64,000 nucleotides of DNA from Dendrolimus kikuchii (taxonomy: Eukaryota; Arthropoda; Insecta; Lepidoptera; Lasiocampidae), in the NCBI GenBank assembly GCA_019925095.2, contig CM034388.1:31068934-31132933 (forward strand), in the 5' to 3' direction. Below, piece after piece: positions 50,076 to 62,004 of this stretch (the stretch's first letter is position 1; each line of letters begins with the position of its first letter). The notes under the pieces are model-generated. The model was not told the DNA's origin, did no database searches, and worked only from the letters and a program-made list of their open reading frames with translations. The translations under genes were made by a program, and so were the position numbers.

Positions 50076-51398
50076 TTTATTATTTCAATTTATAGTAAAA
50101 ACAAGAAACATAATAACTCTAATAATCAATTACAATTTCACGTAGCCTTATCATTTAACAACTAAACAGAACAGCGACCAATCAACACTTGCGAAAGTTG
50201 CGAAATGACCGAACAGAAATAATACAACAAATATCTTTTATTTTGCTTTCATAAATTAATAACTTAATAATACTGTTAAAACGAAGGAGCAGATAATAAG
50301 CGAGAGGGAACTAAAGCAGGTTTCTTGGGCCCGTATCATGTAAACCCCCCCGAGGGGGGGAGGGGGGGGGGGGGTTTGCAACGAAAGGCGGTTACGAACG
50401 AAACGGGGGCGAAATGAAACACCGATGCTTATTGACCTAAAAATGAAGAAACATTTATTCTCAGTATGTCTTTTGTAAAATTTAATAACAGAATGAATGA
50501 AACGTGGTAAGAGAACAACAGAGCGAATCACTTCCCATTTCGATAGAAATAGTTTTCACCAACAATAGAAATATAATAATTTTTTTTATCAAGTCATTTA
50601 CAGATACAATTAATTTAATGCAGTACCAATAAATCTAATTTATTCGTTTACTGAGTTTAGTTTAAATTTTAAACATTTATAATGACCATTATTAAATGTA
50701 CACGGAGTGGAGGCGGCCGCGGCCGACGCGGCGCGCGCACGGACTGGCTTGGCTTTTGCATTTATTCATTTGCATATCATGTTTATACCTCACGCAACGC
50801 AATATATAAATATCTCATACACGAAAAGTAATTGCAGGTATCGGATGGTGTGGCGGGGGCGCGCGGGCGCGGCACGCCGCTACGCCGCGTGGCGGGCGGC
50901 ACGACGCTGCGCGCCGGGCGGGCGCACGCCGCGCGCGACGCCGCCGCGCCGGGCGGCCGTACGCCGCGCGGCAGGCGGCACGCCGCGCGCGCGCCCGCGT
51001 CCGTCGCGCCGGCACACACCGACTCGATATACACAAACATAAATAACTATGAGCCGACACGAACCCGAGACTTATAACCATCACATCGCGACGCACACCC
51101 ATTATTCCTCTTCCCTTTTGTACCGCTACGGTTAAAATTTTTTCTTACACAGTAAAATTAACGGAATACTTTAAATCTAAAATAAAAAGAGGCGCGCGAG
51201 GGACGGGGGTCCGGCCCCCCCGCCCCCGCCGCGCGCCCGCCTTACGATTATATCATTAATTAAACTGAAACGATGACAATATTTAATTTATCGCAAACAC
51301 TAGAGAAATGCAGGTCCAATACGATGGTAATATTGTGTGTCATGAAATAAAACGTATATTTAAATTCTCTGCTTTTTACACACACACTAGCCGGCGGC
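50076..51398 (-). other. Inferred calmodulin 3'UTR with GC-rich segments
   Basis: Lies between the calmodulin stop and a TTTATT (AATAAA on minus). It holds a very GC- and CpG-rich stretch at 50707-51020 (GCGCG, CGCCG repeats) and another at 51190-51240, inside AT-rich DNA. No supported protein on either strand. A separate transcript or CpG island is possible. Confidence 0.4.
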
Positions 51399-51427
51399 TC
51401 ACTTCGACGTCATCATGGTGACGAATT
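51399..51427 (-). CDS. Cam: Calmodulin last exon
   Basis: Acceptor CTTTCAG, then the rest of Glu141, FVTMMTSK and TGA. Only 29 coding bases, fixed by the invariant calmodulin C-terminus. Confidence 0.95.
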
Positions 51428-54340
51428 CTGAAAGCAGAAAACGATACGTTTGCATTAGAACGACGAGTGCCCGCCCGAGCGGCGCCGGCGTTGTGTTAAC
51501 ACAAAGTAATACGATCATAATGAAAAACCACAACAAAATAACCGGACAAGAGTATATCGAAGGATGCACTAATTAACGTCCAATCGCTATGAACACATCG
51601 AACCACTAAAACTTGGCATTAATTAAAATAATAAACAGAACGAGAGATCAACACCAAACACATGCCTGCGAGAGTCGACACCGAAAATATACAAAGCGAG
51701 GCATGTACTTGATGGGGGGGCGACAGACAACATAAAGAAACCGCAGCACTGAACCGACATGGGCACGGGTGCCGCGTCATGCGACTACAGGGGAGCAGGC
51801 GAAATACCACCCTCCGGATGTGTCGAGTGCACCCCGGCCGAACCGTCCGAAGCGCTAAGCGAGGGGCCGCGCGGCCCGGTGCCGTTAGTCATCGACGCGG
51901 ACGCATCGGCGTTCATCAGTTTGCTGCTCGTTTGTTAGACACGGCGCGCACACAGATACCACACACACGCACAGCACGCGACAAGAAGCGAGGACGGCCC
52001 ACTCTCGGGGGAGGGTTCTCATTCACCAGGTGGTATTTCTATTAGAAGAAACCTCTCTACAAACATTAGAAGCATGCAACCGATCAAAGCGGACGCGTGC
52101 AGCTCTGTCGGCCGCCGGGACAGAGTTGCAAGCGGGCCGCGTCGGCGTTAGCGGGCTAACGGAGGTAGACAATCGGGACAGTAAGAAGAGGTGGCATCCC
52201 AACGAGTGTGAGCGGGGTGTCGGGTGGCGGCGGGAGCGGCTAACACATCCAGGGTGGGAACAGTTAATAACGAGCAGCAAACCATTCAGATTAACATTGG
52301 GGCCAATACCTATTGTCGTACCGCACCCGATGTTGGCCGTCGGGCTCATCGCATCGGTCGCTACACACTACTAGGGGAAATCGTTTCGAGATCACAGCGT
52401 TATCGTAGAGTCTTTTCTTATGGTTAGTTACGGTACTAATATCACAAGTGCGCCGGCGGGGCGTGCGCTAACGGCTGCCGTCGCCGCGGGCGAATATCAT
52501 TTGGGCGAGTGCATGGAAGTCTGCAACGAGAGAGAACGCTCGGTCGGACGACTCGACTCGACTCGGCCGCGCGCGCGCACCGGACCGCATCGGGGCGACG
52601 CCACGCCGCGCGCCCGCAGTCGCCCAAATGCCCGTTGCACCGTCACACTCAATCCATGCACAGCGGGGCAGCAAGCTTTTGAACCACCAAGCGGGACGTG
52701 TACTCTAATAGGCACGCGTGCCGCCGCCACAGGTGCAGACATGTCGCACCGGAGAGGAGCCGACCGACCGAATGGCGAGTGAGGGCGGCGTGCTGCGATG
52801 CGGTGCGGTGCGGTGCGTTGCGCATTTGCCCGACTCCGTGGACCGGACATATAAAGAAGCCTTGCAAATTCTAATTTATATTAATTCACTACGTTACTGC
52901 GCCGCTCAACTACCAATCAATACAACGAAAACTCATAAATTAATCAATGTCTTGGTTTGATGAAATTCATAAATAAATATGGTATTCGTAAATCTTACTC
53001 AAAATAAACATATGAGAATTATGGAGCAAATATCGCTGTTTACGAGAAATATTCTAATCATGATTCATTCATAAATAAAATGTGAACCTTTGGGTATAAG
53101 CAAATCTTCGCCGCAGCATTGGTGATTTTTTTCCAACATTTACTCTATGTATGTAATAATGTCGACACGCGTGAGGGTGGTATTTTTGTTAAAACAGTAT
53201 ATTAAATATTCATTAAGGAAATAAACTATTTCAACTTGATGTGGCTAACTCATATCTACAAGATCTTTGAATTCAATTTACATTCGTGACGGTGGGAACA
53301 TAATTGCAACTAGAGTACTGCAATGACTAGAATCAGCACATATGCCAACTTTCACGATAATACCAGCCATGGCAGCTGGATCAGAGCTCATCAGCGGAGT
53401 CAGAGTGAAATGAAGTTATCAATTCCCTAAAGGAAGATTCAAGTAACGCATCGCTCTGTGTATGTTGTGCTTTACGCTAAACACTTTCGGTGAGATATAA
53501 ATGTAAAATAGTGACATAAGCAAAAAGTGGAAGTGTTGGATGAAATATGTGGTGCGTCGAAAAATATCCATTAAGCTGTCTGCTGAGACATATTGCAGTG
53601 TATCAGTCTGTTTGAGAATTGAGAATAGGCAAAAGCACAACAAAACACAGCGCTCCTATAAATATTCTAACATTAAAGCGTTTATTTAAGATAAATACCC
53701 AATATATTTTGCCACACTGGCGAGCGTAAATCCAAATTTAAAGTCTCAAAGTGCCTTCTTTACTAAATTATTCATTTCACTCGTCCGAAGCTCCACTTTT
53801 GTTGGGTTTCTAAATCTTTACTATTTGTAGTATATTGTGGGTAGTTGGAAAGAAGTTCTTCCCCAATTATTATTAACAAGGCGCAAGTGGAAGCGGAGTC
53901 TATCGACAACAAAATCAGTCGATGCCCAAATGCCGCCGGCGCAGTAGGACGTGGTGTGATGACGTTGACGCGCCAAGTATATATCGTTATAAGCATTGAA
54001 AGGAATGATTGACATCACGTCCATGAGTCTAAGAAATAGGAACCCAGCATTTGTCAGCTCATTCGAAGCGAGACAGATAGTTGTTGTGCGCACTCACCCT
54101 CGTAATTGACCTGTCCGTCGCCGTCGATGTCGGCCTCGCGGATCATCTCGTCGACCTCCTCGTCGGTGAGCTTCTCGCCGAGGTTGGTCATCACGTGGCG
54201 GAGCTCCGCGGCGGATATGAACCCATTGCCGTCCTTGTCGAAGACGCGGAACGCCTCGCGGATCTCCTCCTCGCTGTCGGTGTCTTTCATCTTGCGCGCC
54301 ATCATCGTCAGGAATTCGGGGAAATCTATCGTACCGTTAC
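51399..54340 (-). CDS. Cam: Calmodulin, last two coding exons (partial gene)
   Basis: Two exons join in phase to the last ~90 of 149 residues. The larger one reads [20 protein letters not shown], then EF-hand 3 ([12 protein letters not shown]) and EF-hand 4 ([11 protein letters not shown]). The smaller one supplies EFVTMMTSK and the stop. All acidic calcium-ligand residues of EF3 and EF4 are present. Calmodulin is the cytosolic and nuclear calcium sensor that activates many enzymes. The first exons (EF1 and start of EF2) were not found up to 64000, so the preceding intron exceeds 9.6 kb. A TTTATT at 50076-50081 suggests a 3'UTR of about 1.3 kb. Confidence 0.96.
52080..52850. other. CpG-rich segment in calmodulin intron
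   Basis: GC- and CpG-rich DNA between the last two calmodulin exons, with GGTGC runs near 52801. Several overlapping open frames exist on both strands, as expected from composition. No domain recognised. Confidence 0.4.
52860..54097 (-). other. Calmodulin intron, no repeat recognised
   Basis: AT-rich and apparently single-copy within this window, unlike the rest of the region. Confidence 0.45.
54098..54340 (-). CDS. Cam: Calmodulin penultimate exon
   Basis: Acceptor GTTCCAG, donor GTGAGT. Begins in the Gly60 codon (Met1 numbering) and ends in the Glu141 codon, 80 full codons between. Confidence 0.97.
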
Positions 54341-55502
54341 CTGGAACCGCGATACAATTGACGCGTTTTAGAAGATACAGAATAGACTTCTTTATAAATT
54401 ACGGAGACTAGAGAAGAGGGATATCTATAGCGGTTATAGACGGAGTAAGATACGGATGGGCTTTGCTGTGTTTATTTATCCTCTGCGCAGAAGACTTTTT
54501 CAGTTAAATTCTCATATAAGCCCTTCCATACCTCTATCCTCCCAATTATAAATATACTACAATAGATCATGAATGTAATTGTCGGCAGAATTATTATGGA
54601 ATGGAAATCGCGTCTTTAATCAAAGTAGTGTAGGATGCTCTCTGGCCCGTTGGACCAATGACCTTCACAGTGTCACCGATAAGGTTCTTAGGAGAAAAGT
54701 TGAGTAGAGTGAAAGGGGAGGCCTCACGCATGTGGAGCAATTTTTATGATATTATTAATCAGTAGTAGGGAGTCCGGGCACCGGACGTGATCACAGAAGA
54801 CTAGCCCTAAAGTGCAAGTTCCCGTGGGATACAATACCACGATTAATGCGATCAAAGCCAATTATAAGTACACGAGAACAGTAAATTATTAGCAACGTGA
54901 CTTAAATAGTGTACATTATTGCAGTTATTTTAATGTTGCTCTTGACATTTGTTGTTTATAAAACTTTATAGAAAATACACTGTTTAACTTCTGATTTAAT
55001 TAACCAAATATTTATATTTCATTTTGTTTTATGCGGCTTTGCAGACTTTGAAGCGGATCAAAAAATGTTAAACGAACCCGATTAAACCGAATCCGTCACT
55101 CTTTAAACTAAACAAACATACGTCAAAGTGGCTGATAGCCCAGACATAATCCATAGATTAAAACATAAACAACCGAAAGACGTAGAGCCTGCACGTGTCA
55201 TCATAACGCGCGACGAATTAACGGCTTAAAAAACAATAGAATAGACGAGTCTCATCGTATTATAGTATTACTCATTAATATGGTCGTAAAATAGGCAGTA
55301 TACCCGCGTACATTGTAATCCGACCGTTTCACGAAGATCGATTGTTTGCTCTTGGCGGCAAGTGGAGCTGGGTTCCACGAATCTAAAGATACGGTAAACA
55401 GTGGTGTTTATTTTTAGGGAGATACGGAAAACCTCCATCGCGATATCGCAGTGTTATTATACGGGGGACTCGGTTAAAATCCGGCATGTGCACACTGGCA
55501 CA
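54341..55502 (-). other. Calmodulin intron, no repeat recognised
   Basis: No coding exon for EF-hands 1-2 was found here or further up to 64000. Confidence 0.45.
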
Positions 55503-55513
55503 CATTATTATAC

Positions 55514-55742
55514 ATACATACGTACATACATAACTTCACGCCAGTTCCCTTGCGGGGTAGGCACGAACAACAGAGCGCCATTTAGGCCCATTCTGACAAA
55601 CCTCACTTGCTTCTTTGACATTCATAACTCTTGTCATGCACACTCGTCTGTTCTTAAGGCTCCTGACATCACCCTCCGCTAGTACACGATCAATTTGATC
55701 ATGGAAGGTGTGTCGTGGCCTTCCACGACTTCTGCATCCATC
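55514..55742 (-). mobile_element. LINE-B 3' end
   Basis: Flanked by CATTATTATAC at 55503 and 55743. Truncated at GGATGGATGCAGAAG in sense direction. Confidence 0.85.
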
Positions 55743-56082
55743 CATTATTATACAGTCATATGTACATGTAGACGAATCCTTGAAATGTCACTGTCACGAG
55801 TGATATGCTGTCATTGTCACTTTTGGGAAGCGTCGTGTCTATGGAAGCGAGACGGCCATATTAGGAAGAAAAATAACTTCCAGCGCACCAAGTTTTCGAC
55901 GCAGCGCTATAAAGTGAATTATAACGTAATTAGTGTTAATGTCAAAGGTGACAATTGTTACTTACGCAATAGAAACATTATTTTGTTGGATTAGAAAAGT
56001 AAAGTTCTCGGAGTTCATACAGGATGTCAATCATTAATTCTGATGCATAAAACCTTCCTGAGCTTATATACATTATCATAAT

Positions 56083-56273
56083 TGGCCTCTGTGTTTGAGG
56101 GGGCTAAGCCTTTGCCGGCGTACCTCACTGCAACACAGAGGTTCCGGGTTCGATTCCTGGTATAGTAAATTTCGGAAAACATATTTTTTCCGTTATTTAC
56201 TATGGTCTGGGTGTCTGGGATCGGCCCCAGAGTAGTCCGTTGTATATTACCCATAACAAAAGCGTGACTTGCT
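56083..56273 (+). mobile_element. SINE-P copy, interrupted
   Basis: Same head and body as 49652; cut by Rep-A at 56274 and resumed near 56740 (GCTTAATTTGGGAATATAC). Confidence 0.7.
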
Positions 56274-56490
56274 TTTTTTTATTGCAGGAGATCAGCATAC
56301 AGGCAGACGGCCCACTTGATGGAAAGCGGTTATCATCGCCTATGGACATTTGCACCACCAAAGAAGCTACAAATGCGCTGCTGCTCTCTTAAGGGGGACC
56401 TGGTCACTAATGCCGGAACACAACTCAAGGTTGTTATAGCGACATACTTTAGACCAGGGGTGGTAGCCATCCAGTCGGGTAAATGCCCTA
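56274..56490 (-). mobile_element. Rep-A copy inserted in SINE-P
   Basis: Flanked by TGACTTGCT at 56265-56273 and 56491-56499, a 9-bp target duplication. 5' truncated. Confidence 0.8.
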
Positions 56491-56505
56491 TGACTTGCTA
56501 AATTA

Positions 56506-56729
56506 CATACATACATAACTTCACGCCAGTTCCCTTGCGGGGTAGGCACGAACAACAGAGCGCCATTTAGGCCCATTCTTACACACCTCACTTGCTTCTT
56601 TGACATTCATAACTCTTGTCATGCACACTCGTCTGTTCTTAAGGCTCCTGACATCACCCTCCGCTAGTACACGATCAATTTGATCATGGAAGGTGTGTCG
56701 TGGCCTTCCACGACTTCTGCATCCATCCA
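56506..56729 (-). mobile_element. LINE-B 3' end, part of a nest
   Basis: Flanked by CTAAATTA at 56498 and 56730. Truncated within two bases of the point seen at 55742. Confidence 0.8.
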
Positions 56730-57424
56730 CTAAATTAATTGCTGCTTAATTTGGGAATATACAATACGTGTGTTTGGTTGCCGATTAAAAAAAAAAATGC
56801 ATATACAGCGTTGCTTACAAGCTTATAATAGCAATGCTGTTTTAGATATCTACGTATTTTCAAATAACGCATCGAAAATAAAATCTATTTTGAGACTTCC
56901 TAGGCGAATGAACTGTTGTCTAGGCATCAAATCGAAACGGGACAAAACAAGGCGTAGATAATAATACAATTCAGCGAACAAGTTAATTACAAACAACGCG
57001 TCATAAGATAGACAGACATAAACAAAAAAGACAGACAATCGAATATAAATATAAAACATGTCCTGTCACGGTCGCCAAAACAATGTACGAGATTATAGAG
57101 ATGGAAAACTGAATTAAAAGCAAAACTTGTTAAATACGTGGTTTATTCCGAGAGACATAAAAATCAGAGAGTGAAAAAGTGACAGATTACACAAAGGGCG
57201 ACCACCAAGGTCATAATAGGCAGGCAAAGGAACTCATCCATACAGCCATGTAAATTAGTTATTGCCAGAACACTCAAGACAACACGAAAACTCAAGTCAT
57301 TGCGTTAAATTTGATAATTATAAACAAAATGATTAAGTTGGAATCATATTAAACATTCGCATCGAAGAGTCATTGGGTGTTGTAATAAATGATTTCTAAA
57401 TATTCATTGATCAAATCAATTTGT

Positions 57425-57900
57425 TAACCATCAAAACGACAAGCGCGGTAATTTATTTGAAAGAATGACTAAACAGATATACAATGCAAAAGTGGATGGA
57501 TGCAGAAGTCGTGGAAGGCCCACGACACACCTTCCATGATCAAATTGATCGTGTACTAGCAGAAGGTGATGTCAGGAGCCTTAAGAACAGACGAGCTTGC
57601 ATGACAAGAGTTATGAATGTCAAAGAGGCAAGTGAGGTGTGTAAGAATGGACCTAAATGGCGCTCTGTTGTTCGTGCCTACCCCGCAAGGGAACTGGCGT
57701 GAAGTTATGTATGTAATTTATTTGATTTCGGTTTTTCCGACGTTTCGGCCGCTTTTCAGTGGCCGTGATCACGGACGACAAAGATGTCAAGTGTCAACGA
57801 GTATTGTTAAAGTTTTATTTAGCCTACCGCCAACTTGTTCATTTTAAATATCTAGTTTTAATTTTGTTTATGGTTATTATTCACTCTATGGGAGCCTAAT
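57425..57900. mobile_element. PLE-D fragment split by LINE-B
   Basis: AAGCGCGGTAATTTATTTGA, then LINE-B 57461-57713, then TTTTTCCGACGTTTCGGCC and on to ATGGGAGCCTAATC. Confidence 0.65.
57461..57713 (+). mobile_element. LINE-B 3' end inside PLE-D
   Basis: Flanked by TAATTTATTTGA at 57449 and 57714, which is PLE-D sequence. Confidence 0.85.
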
Positions 57901-57918
57901 CAAAATCAAATAAATTAA

Positions 57919-58214
57919 GTAAGGAAAGGAATGCTCCGGTGGTTCGGGCATGTGGAAAGAATGACTAAACAGAATGTACAATGCAAAAGTGGATGGATGC
58001 AGAAGTCGTGGAAGGCCACGACACACCTTCCATGATCAAATTGATCGTGTACTAGCAGAAGGTGATGTCAGGAGCCTTAAGAACAGACGAGTGTGCATGA
58101 CAAGAGTTATGAATGTCAAAGAAGCAAGTGAGCTGTGTAAGAATGGACCTAAATGGCGCTCTGTTGTTCGTGCCTACCCCGCAAGGGAACTGGCGTGAAG
58201 TTATGTGTGTATGT
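57919..58214 (+). mobile_element. LINE-B 3' end, second of a tandem pair
   Basis: Followed by the same TAATTTATTTGATTTCGG junction as the copy at 57461. Confidence 0.8.
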
Positions 58215-58292
58215 AATTTATTTGATTTCGGTTTTTCCGACGTTTCGGCCGGTTTTCAGTGGCCGTGATCACGGACGACAAAGATGTCAAGT
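58215..58292. mobile_element. PLE-D fragment, tandem-duplicated
   Basis: TTTTTCCGACGTTTCGGCC to GACAAAGATGTCAAGTG, sharing the CACGGACGACAAAG variant with 57713-57790. Confidence 0.65.
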
Positions 58293-58565
58293 GAAAAGTT
58301 AAGAAAATATTAAACAAACATTAAGTTCACGTTACAATTCCATTTGATTATTAGTCAGCTTGTATTAAAACAATAATTCAATAGCTTTGACGTTGTACTA
58401 TAATGATAACTAAATATAATTAAGCACAAAAGACAATTATCTAACTTAGGATCTTCCAGGCATTGTGTAATGAAACTATAGGACTATAAAACAAGCTTTT
58501 CATTCCATTTCACAAAAACTTGAACCAAATACTCATACTTAAATTACATCACTATTTTAATATAA

Positions 58566-59176
58566 CTAGTGGTGGCCCGTGATCGAAATTCGACTATAAT
58601 AATTAATATCAAAGACTATACTTCTATAATCACAGATTTCGCCAAGGCTACGCTGTTGATTTGACTTTAATAATAAACAAAAGAGTATATATGCGTGTGC
58701 GTGTCAAATACACGGTAGTGTGTGTAATGTTTTTGGAACGAAGTTCCTTATCGCGCGTTGTGAAAGGGGGCTAGACGGAAAAAATTCTTACGAAAAGTTG
58801 TCACGACACTTTTTGCTATAGTAAGCTATCAACTTTAATGCAATGAAATAAAATCTAAAATATCAATTAGTGTAATAATATACGCTGTTTTTGATACTAT
58901 TTGTTTGTTTATGTATTTCTTTCTATACATAGGTTTTTGATAAAATTTCGATGGTTTTCGATGCTTATCGACACACTTTTTGAGACGTTTTGAGAATTTT
59001 TAAGACATTTTAGGAGAACTTCGTTCCAAACATGTGTCCCAAAAAATATTTGCATTCTGCACTCCTTCTCTATATAAACTATAAGTGTGCGAAATTTCAT
59101 ACTCCTCCGTCCGCGCAATTTTCGTAAAAAGGGGTACAAAGTTTTTGCTTCACGTATCAATATAATTATGTATAGA
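58566..59176 (-). mobile_element. Hel-M copy with internal insertion
   Basis: Minus strand runs A|TCTATACATAATTATATT to GGGCCACCACTAG|T. A block of about 300 bp bounded by TTGGAACGAAGTTC (58731) and GAACTTCGTTCCAA (59018) is inserted relative to 9543-9848. Confidence 0.65.
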
Positions 59177-59285
59177 TAATACTGTACAGTGGTCGGCAGT
59201 TTACACAACGAATTGAAAAAAGAGAATATTTCAGGCGGGGTAATACAGATCAGCAGATTCTTTCAATTCCTCTCCGTCTGTTTGT

Positions 59286-59493
59286 TAGAGCGTCACATGA
59301 AAACTACTGATCCGATTTTAATGAAACTCGACACAGAGCTAGCTTATATCCCGGGCCTACATTTAGGATACTTGTCAACCAGGAAAATGTCGGCCTTCCA
59401 CTTTTTTTGGAGCCCGCGTTGCAGATCACTAAAAAATACTTAGTCGTTATGGCAACGCGAACGAAGTTTCGCTGGCACAGCAAGCTTGCTATT
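59286..59493. repeat. Repeat N, left arm of inverted pair
   Basis: AACGAAGTTTCGCTGGCACA etc.; found inverted at 60549-60690. Confidence 0.7.
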
Positions 59494-59781
59494 TTTTTAT
59501 TGCAGGAGTTCAGCAGACAGGCAGACGGCCCACTTGATGGAAAGCGGTTACCATCGCCTATGGACATTTGCAACTGCTATCTTAAGGGAGACTGGAACCT
59601 GGTCACTAATGCCGGAACACAACACAAGGTTGTTATGACGACATACTTTAGACCAGGGGTGGTAGCCATCCAGTCAGGAAAATACCCTACCACCTGGCTG
59701 TGGGTTGTTTAGTCGCCTCTTACGACAGGCCGCCCCAACGCAGGAAATTGTATTCTTTCTCCGTTCCTGCACGAATAATAT
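59494..59781 (-). mobile_element. Rep-A copy
   Basis: T-tail and GCAGGAGTTCAGCAGACAGG to CTGCACGAATA; lacks the CAAATGCGCTGCTGCT part. Confidence 0.8.
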
Positions 59782-59948
59782 AACATGCTATACAAACAAA
59801 AACGAGGAAAGCTACAAGTACGAGAGGAATGGCGACGAATTGTGCAGCTTGCCACCACCCCTGTCATGAGGACCACGACCACTCTGCCAAGAATGTGACG
59901 ACGGAGAAGTTAATATAACAAATCCATTCTCCTGTATATTTTGGAGAT

Positions 59949-60088
59949 TTATAGTATCACATTGAGATAACCCATGTGTCAAACCTGCCAAGCCGCCTTG
60001 GACAAGCGTGGCGGGTATACTGTCCGTTCCCCTATAGTGGGAGGCCCGAGCCCAGCAGTGGGACATTTATGGGCTGCTATTATTATAT
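59949..60088 (+). mobile_element. SINE-J, 3' part
   Basis: GTGTCAAACCTGCCAAGCC to GTGGGACATTTATGGGC. Confidence 0.7.
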
Positions 60089-60353
60089 TTATATTATATA
60101 GGATTGATTTATTCGGTCCTTATGATAAGAGAACAGCGTAATGTAACTGGCAGGCATTGAGCTGGTAATATATCTCTCTACAGTTATGAACCGTTATAAT
60201 AATAATGATATGAACAATGTTGGCACGCGTATTGGAGTAACACGACAATTTTACTCGCGCCGAATGGCCGGCCGAGGTGCCTGTCACACGCGACCGTCGG
60301 CTGCGGTGTAAATATTTCGTCTTATCGTCTACAAGCACAGTTGTAAAAACTAC

Positions 60354-60510
60354 ATACATACATACATAACTTCACGCCAGTTCCCTTGCGGGGTAGGCAC
60401 GAACAACAGAGCGCCATTTAGGCTTATTCTTACACACCTCACTTGCCTCTTTGACATTCATAACTCTTGTCATGCAAGCTCGTCCGTTCTTAAGGCTCCT
60501 GACATCACCT
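60354..60510 (-). mobile_element. LINE-B 3' end
   Basis: ACATACATACATAACTTCACG to GACATCACCTTC, then a Rep-A fragment. Confidence 0.8.
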
Positions 60511-60511
60511 T

Positions 60512-60548
60512 CAGACTGCCTGTCTTCTGAACTCCTGCAATAAAAAAT
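60512..60548 (+). mobile_element. Rep-A 3' fragment
   Basis: CTGAACTCCTGCAATAAAAA, joined to an inverted copy of the DNA found at 59286-59493. Confidence 0.65.
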
Positions 60549-60690
60549 AGCAAACTTGCTGTGCCAGCGAAACTTCGTTCGCGTTTCCATAACGACCAAG
60601 TATTTGTTAGTGATCTGCAACGCGGGCTCCAAAAAAAGTGGAAGGCCAACATTTACCGGGATGAAAAGTATCCTAAATATAAAAACTAAA
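60549..60690. repeat. Repeat N, right arm of inverted pair
   Basis: TGTGCCAGCGAAACTTCGTT, reverse complement of the left arm. Confidence 0.7.
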
Positions 60691-60718
60691 GATATATATA
60701 ATCGCAAGCGCAATATTA

Positions 60719-61036
60719 AATAAAGCTTTTTTAAAAAGGTTTTTAAATACAATCTTTTGAGATCCTGGATATCACGTAGCCGCAGTGCTAGCCAAGACAA
60801 GTAAAACGTGCTCAAACACGACGGGTCTATCTTGTTTAGTACAGGAGTTCCTATGGCCACCATCCGACTTCATCATCAGATCAACTCCATGATATCATAT
60901 TATTGCATTGTCACGCGATATACATATGCGTGCAAAATTTCAGCTCAATCGGAAACCGGGAAGTTGGTCAAATTTAACTTGCAAGATTCCACCCGAACTT
61001 ACATACATACATAGGTACATCCATTGCAAGTGAAAT
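60719..61036 (+). repeat. Rep-C copy 3
   Basis: Same landmarks as copy 1; its tail is interrupted by PLE-D at 61050-61633. Confidence 0.7.
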
Positions 61037-61049
61037 AAAAGTTTGTAAT

Positions 61050-61633
61050 AATATTTTCTTAAGTTTTCGCGACTTGTATACATAATAAAACTACGTTTTA
61101 ACGGTTTTAAGCGCGGTAATTTTATTTGATTTTTGGTTTTTCCGACGTTTCGGCCACTTTTCAGTGGCCGTGATCACGGAAGACAAAGATGTCAAGTGTC
61201 AACGAGTATTGTTAAAGTTTTATTTAGCCTACCGCCAACTTATTAATTTTAATTATTTAATTTTAATTTTGTTTATGGTTATTATTTAATCTATGGGAGC
61301 CTAATCTAATTTACTACCGCTTCGCAACATGTTATGGCTTGAAGAGAAGAAGCGGCGCAAGAAACTCTTCAGCAAACATGCCTAGCTCTAATAATTTTAT
61401 GTAATATTAAAATGGGTGGAAGGAAAAATAAAAGTAATTATCAGTCAAGTTGGTTTGTGTTCCGTTGTACGCAGAAAGAGCTCACAGTGTCTTGAGGTCT
61501 GGCAGCTGGTTTTTGCTGGGTTTGGGTCTTAATAGTTTTGATAATTGGTAATTTAATTAAATTAATTTGATAAAATAAAAAAACCAAAAATCAAATAAAA
61601 TTACCGCGCTTAAAACCGTTAAAACGTAGTTTT
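61050..61633. mobile_element. PLE-D insertion with 55-bp inverted repeats
   Basis: 61087-61141 and 61579-61633 are perfect inverted copies (AAAACTACGTTTTAACGG...). Flanked by AAAAGTTTGTAAT at 61037-61049 and 61634-61646, inside a Rep-C tail. Confidence 0.8.
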
Positions 61634-62004
61634 AAAAGTTTGTAATGTTAAAAAAAGTTACATGATTGTTCTTTTTCAAAACCTTCTGTGTGAACCTACT
61701 TTGCACAAAGCTAGTTATGAAATCAAACAAAAACAACAGCCCAAAACTGCCTCACTGACGGGCATGCGTCTCCCCATTTGCAGGAGGGAGGGAAAGGGCA
61801 TCAGGCAACACACCCTCCACATACTTGCCCAAGACGGATTGGCGGGTTTGACACATTGGATATTTCAATTAGCAGGTTCCATCAGGCGCCTATCATGAGG
61901 TGTCGCGACACGTAACCAGTTATAAAACATGACTTTAAAGATCTAAGATAAACAAGAGTTACTTTTTCCTGAAAAGTTAGTAATGGATTAAGACGATAAA
62001 TTCC

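Noticed and set aside
50707..51102. Ala/Arg-rich proteins on both strands
   Set aside because: GC-rich simple sequence gives open frames in several frames at once; no splice or domain support.
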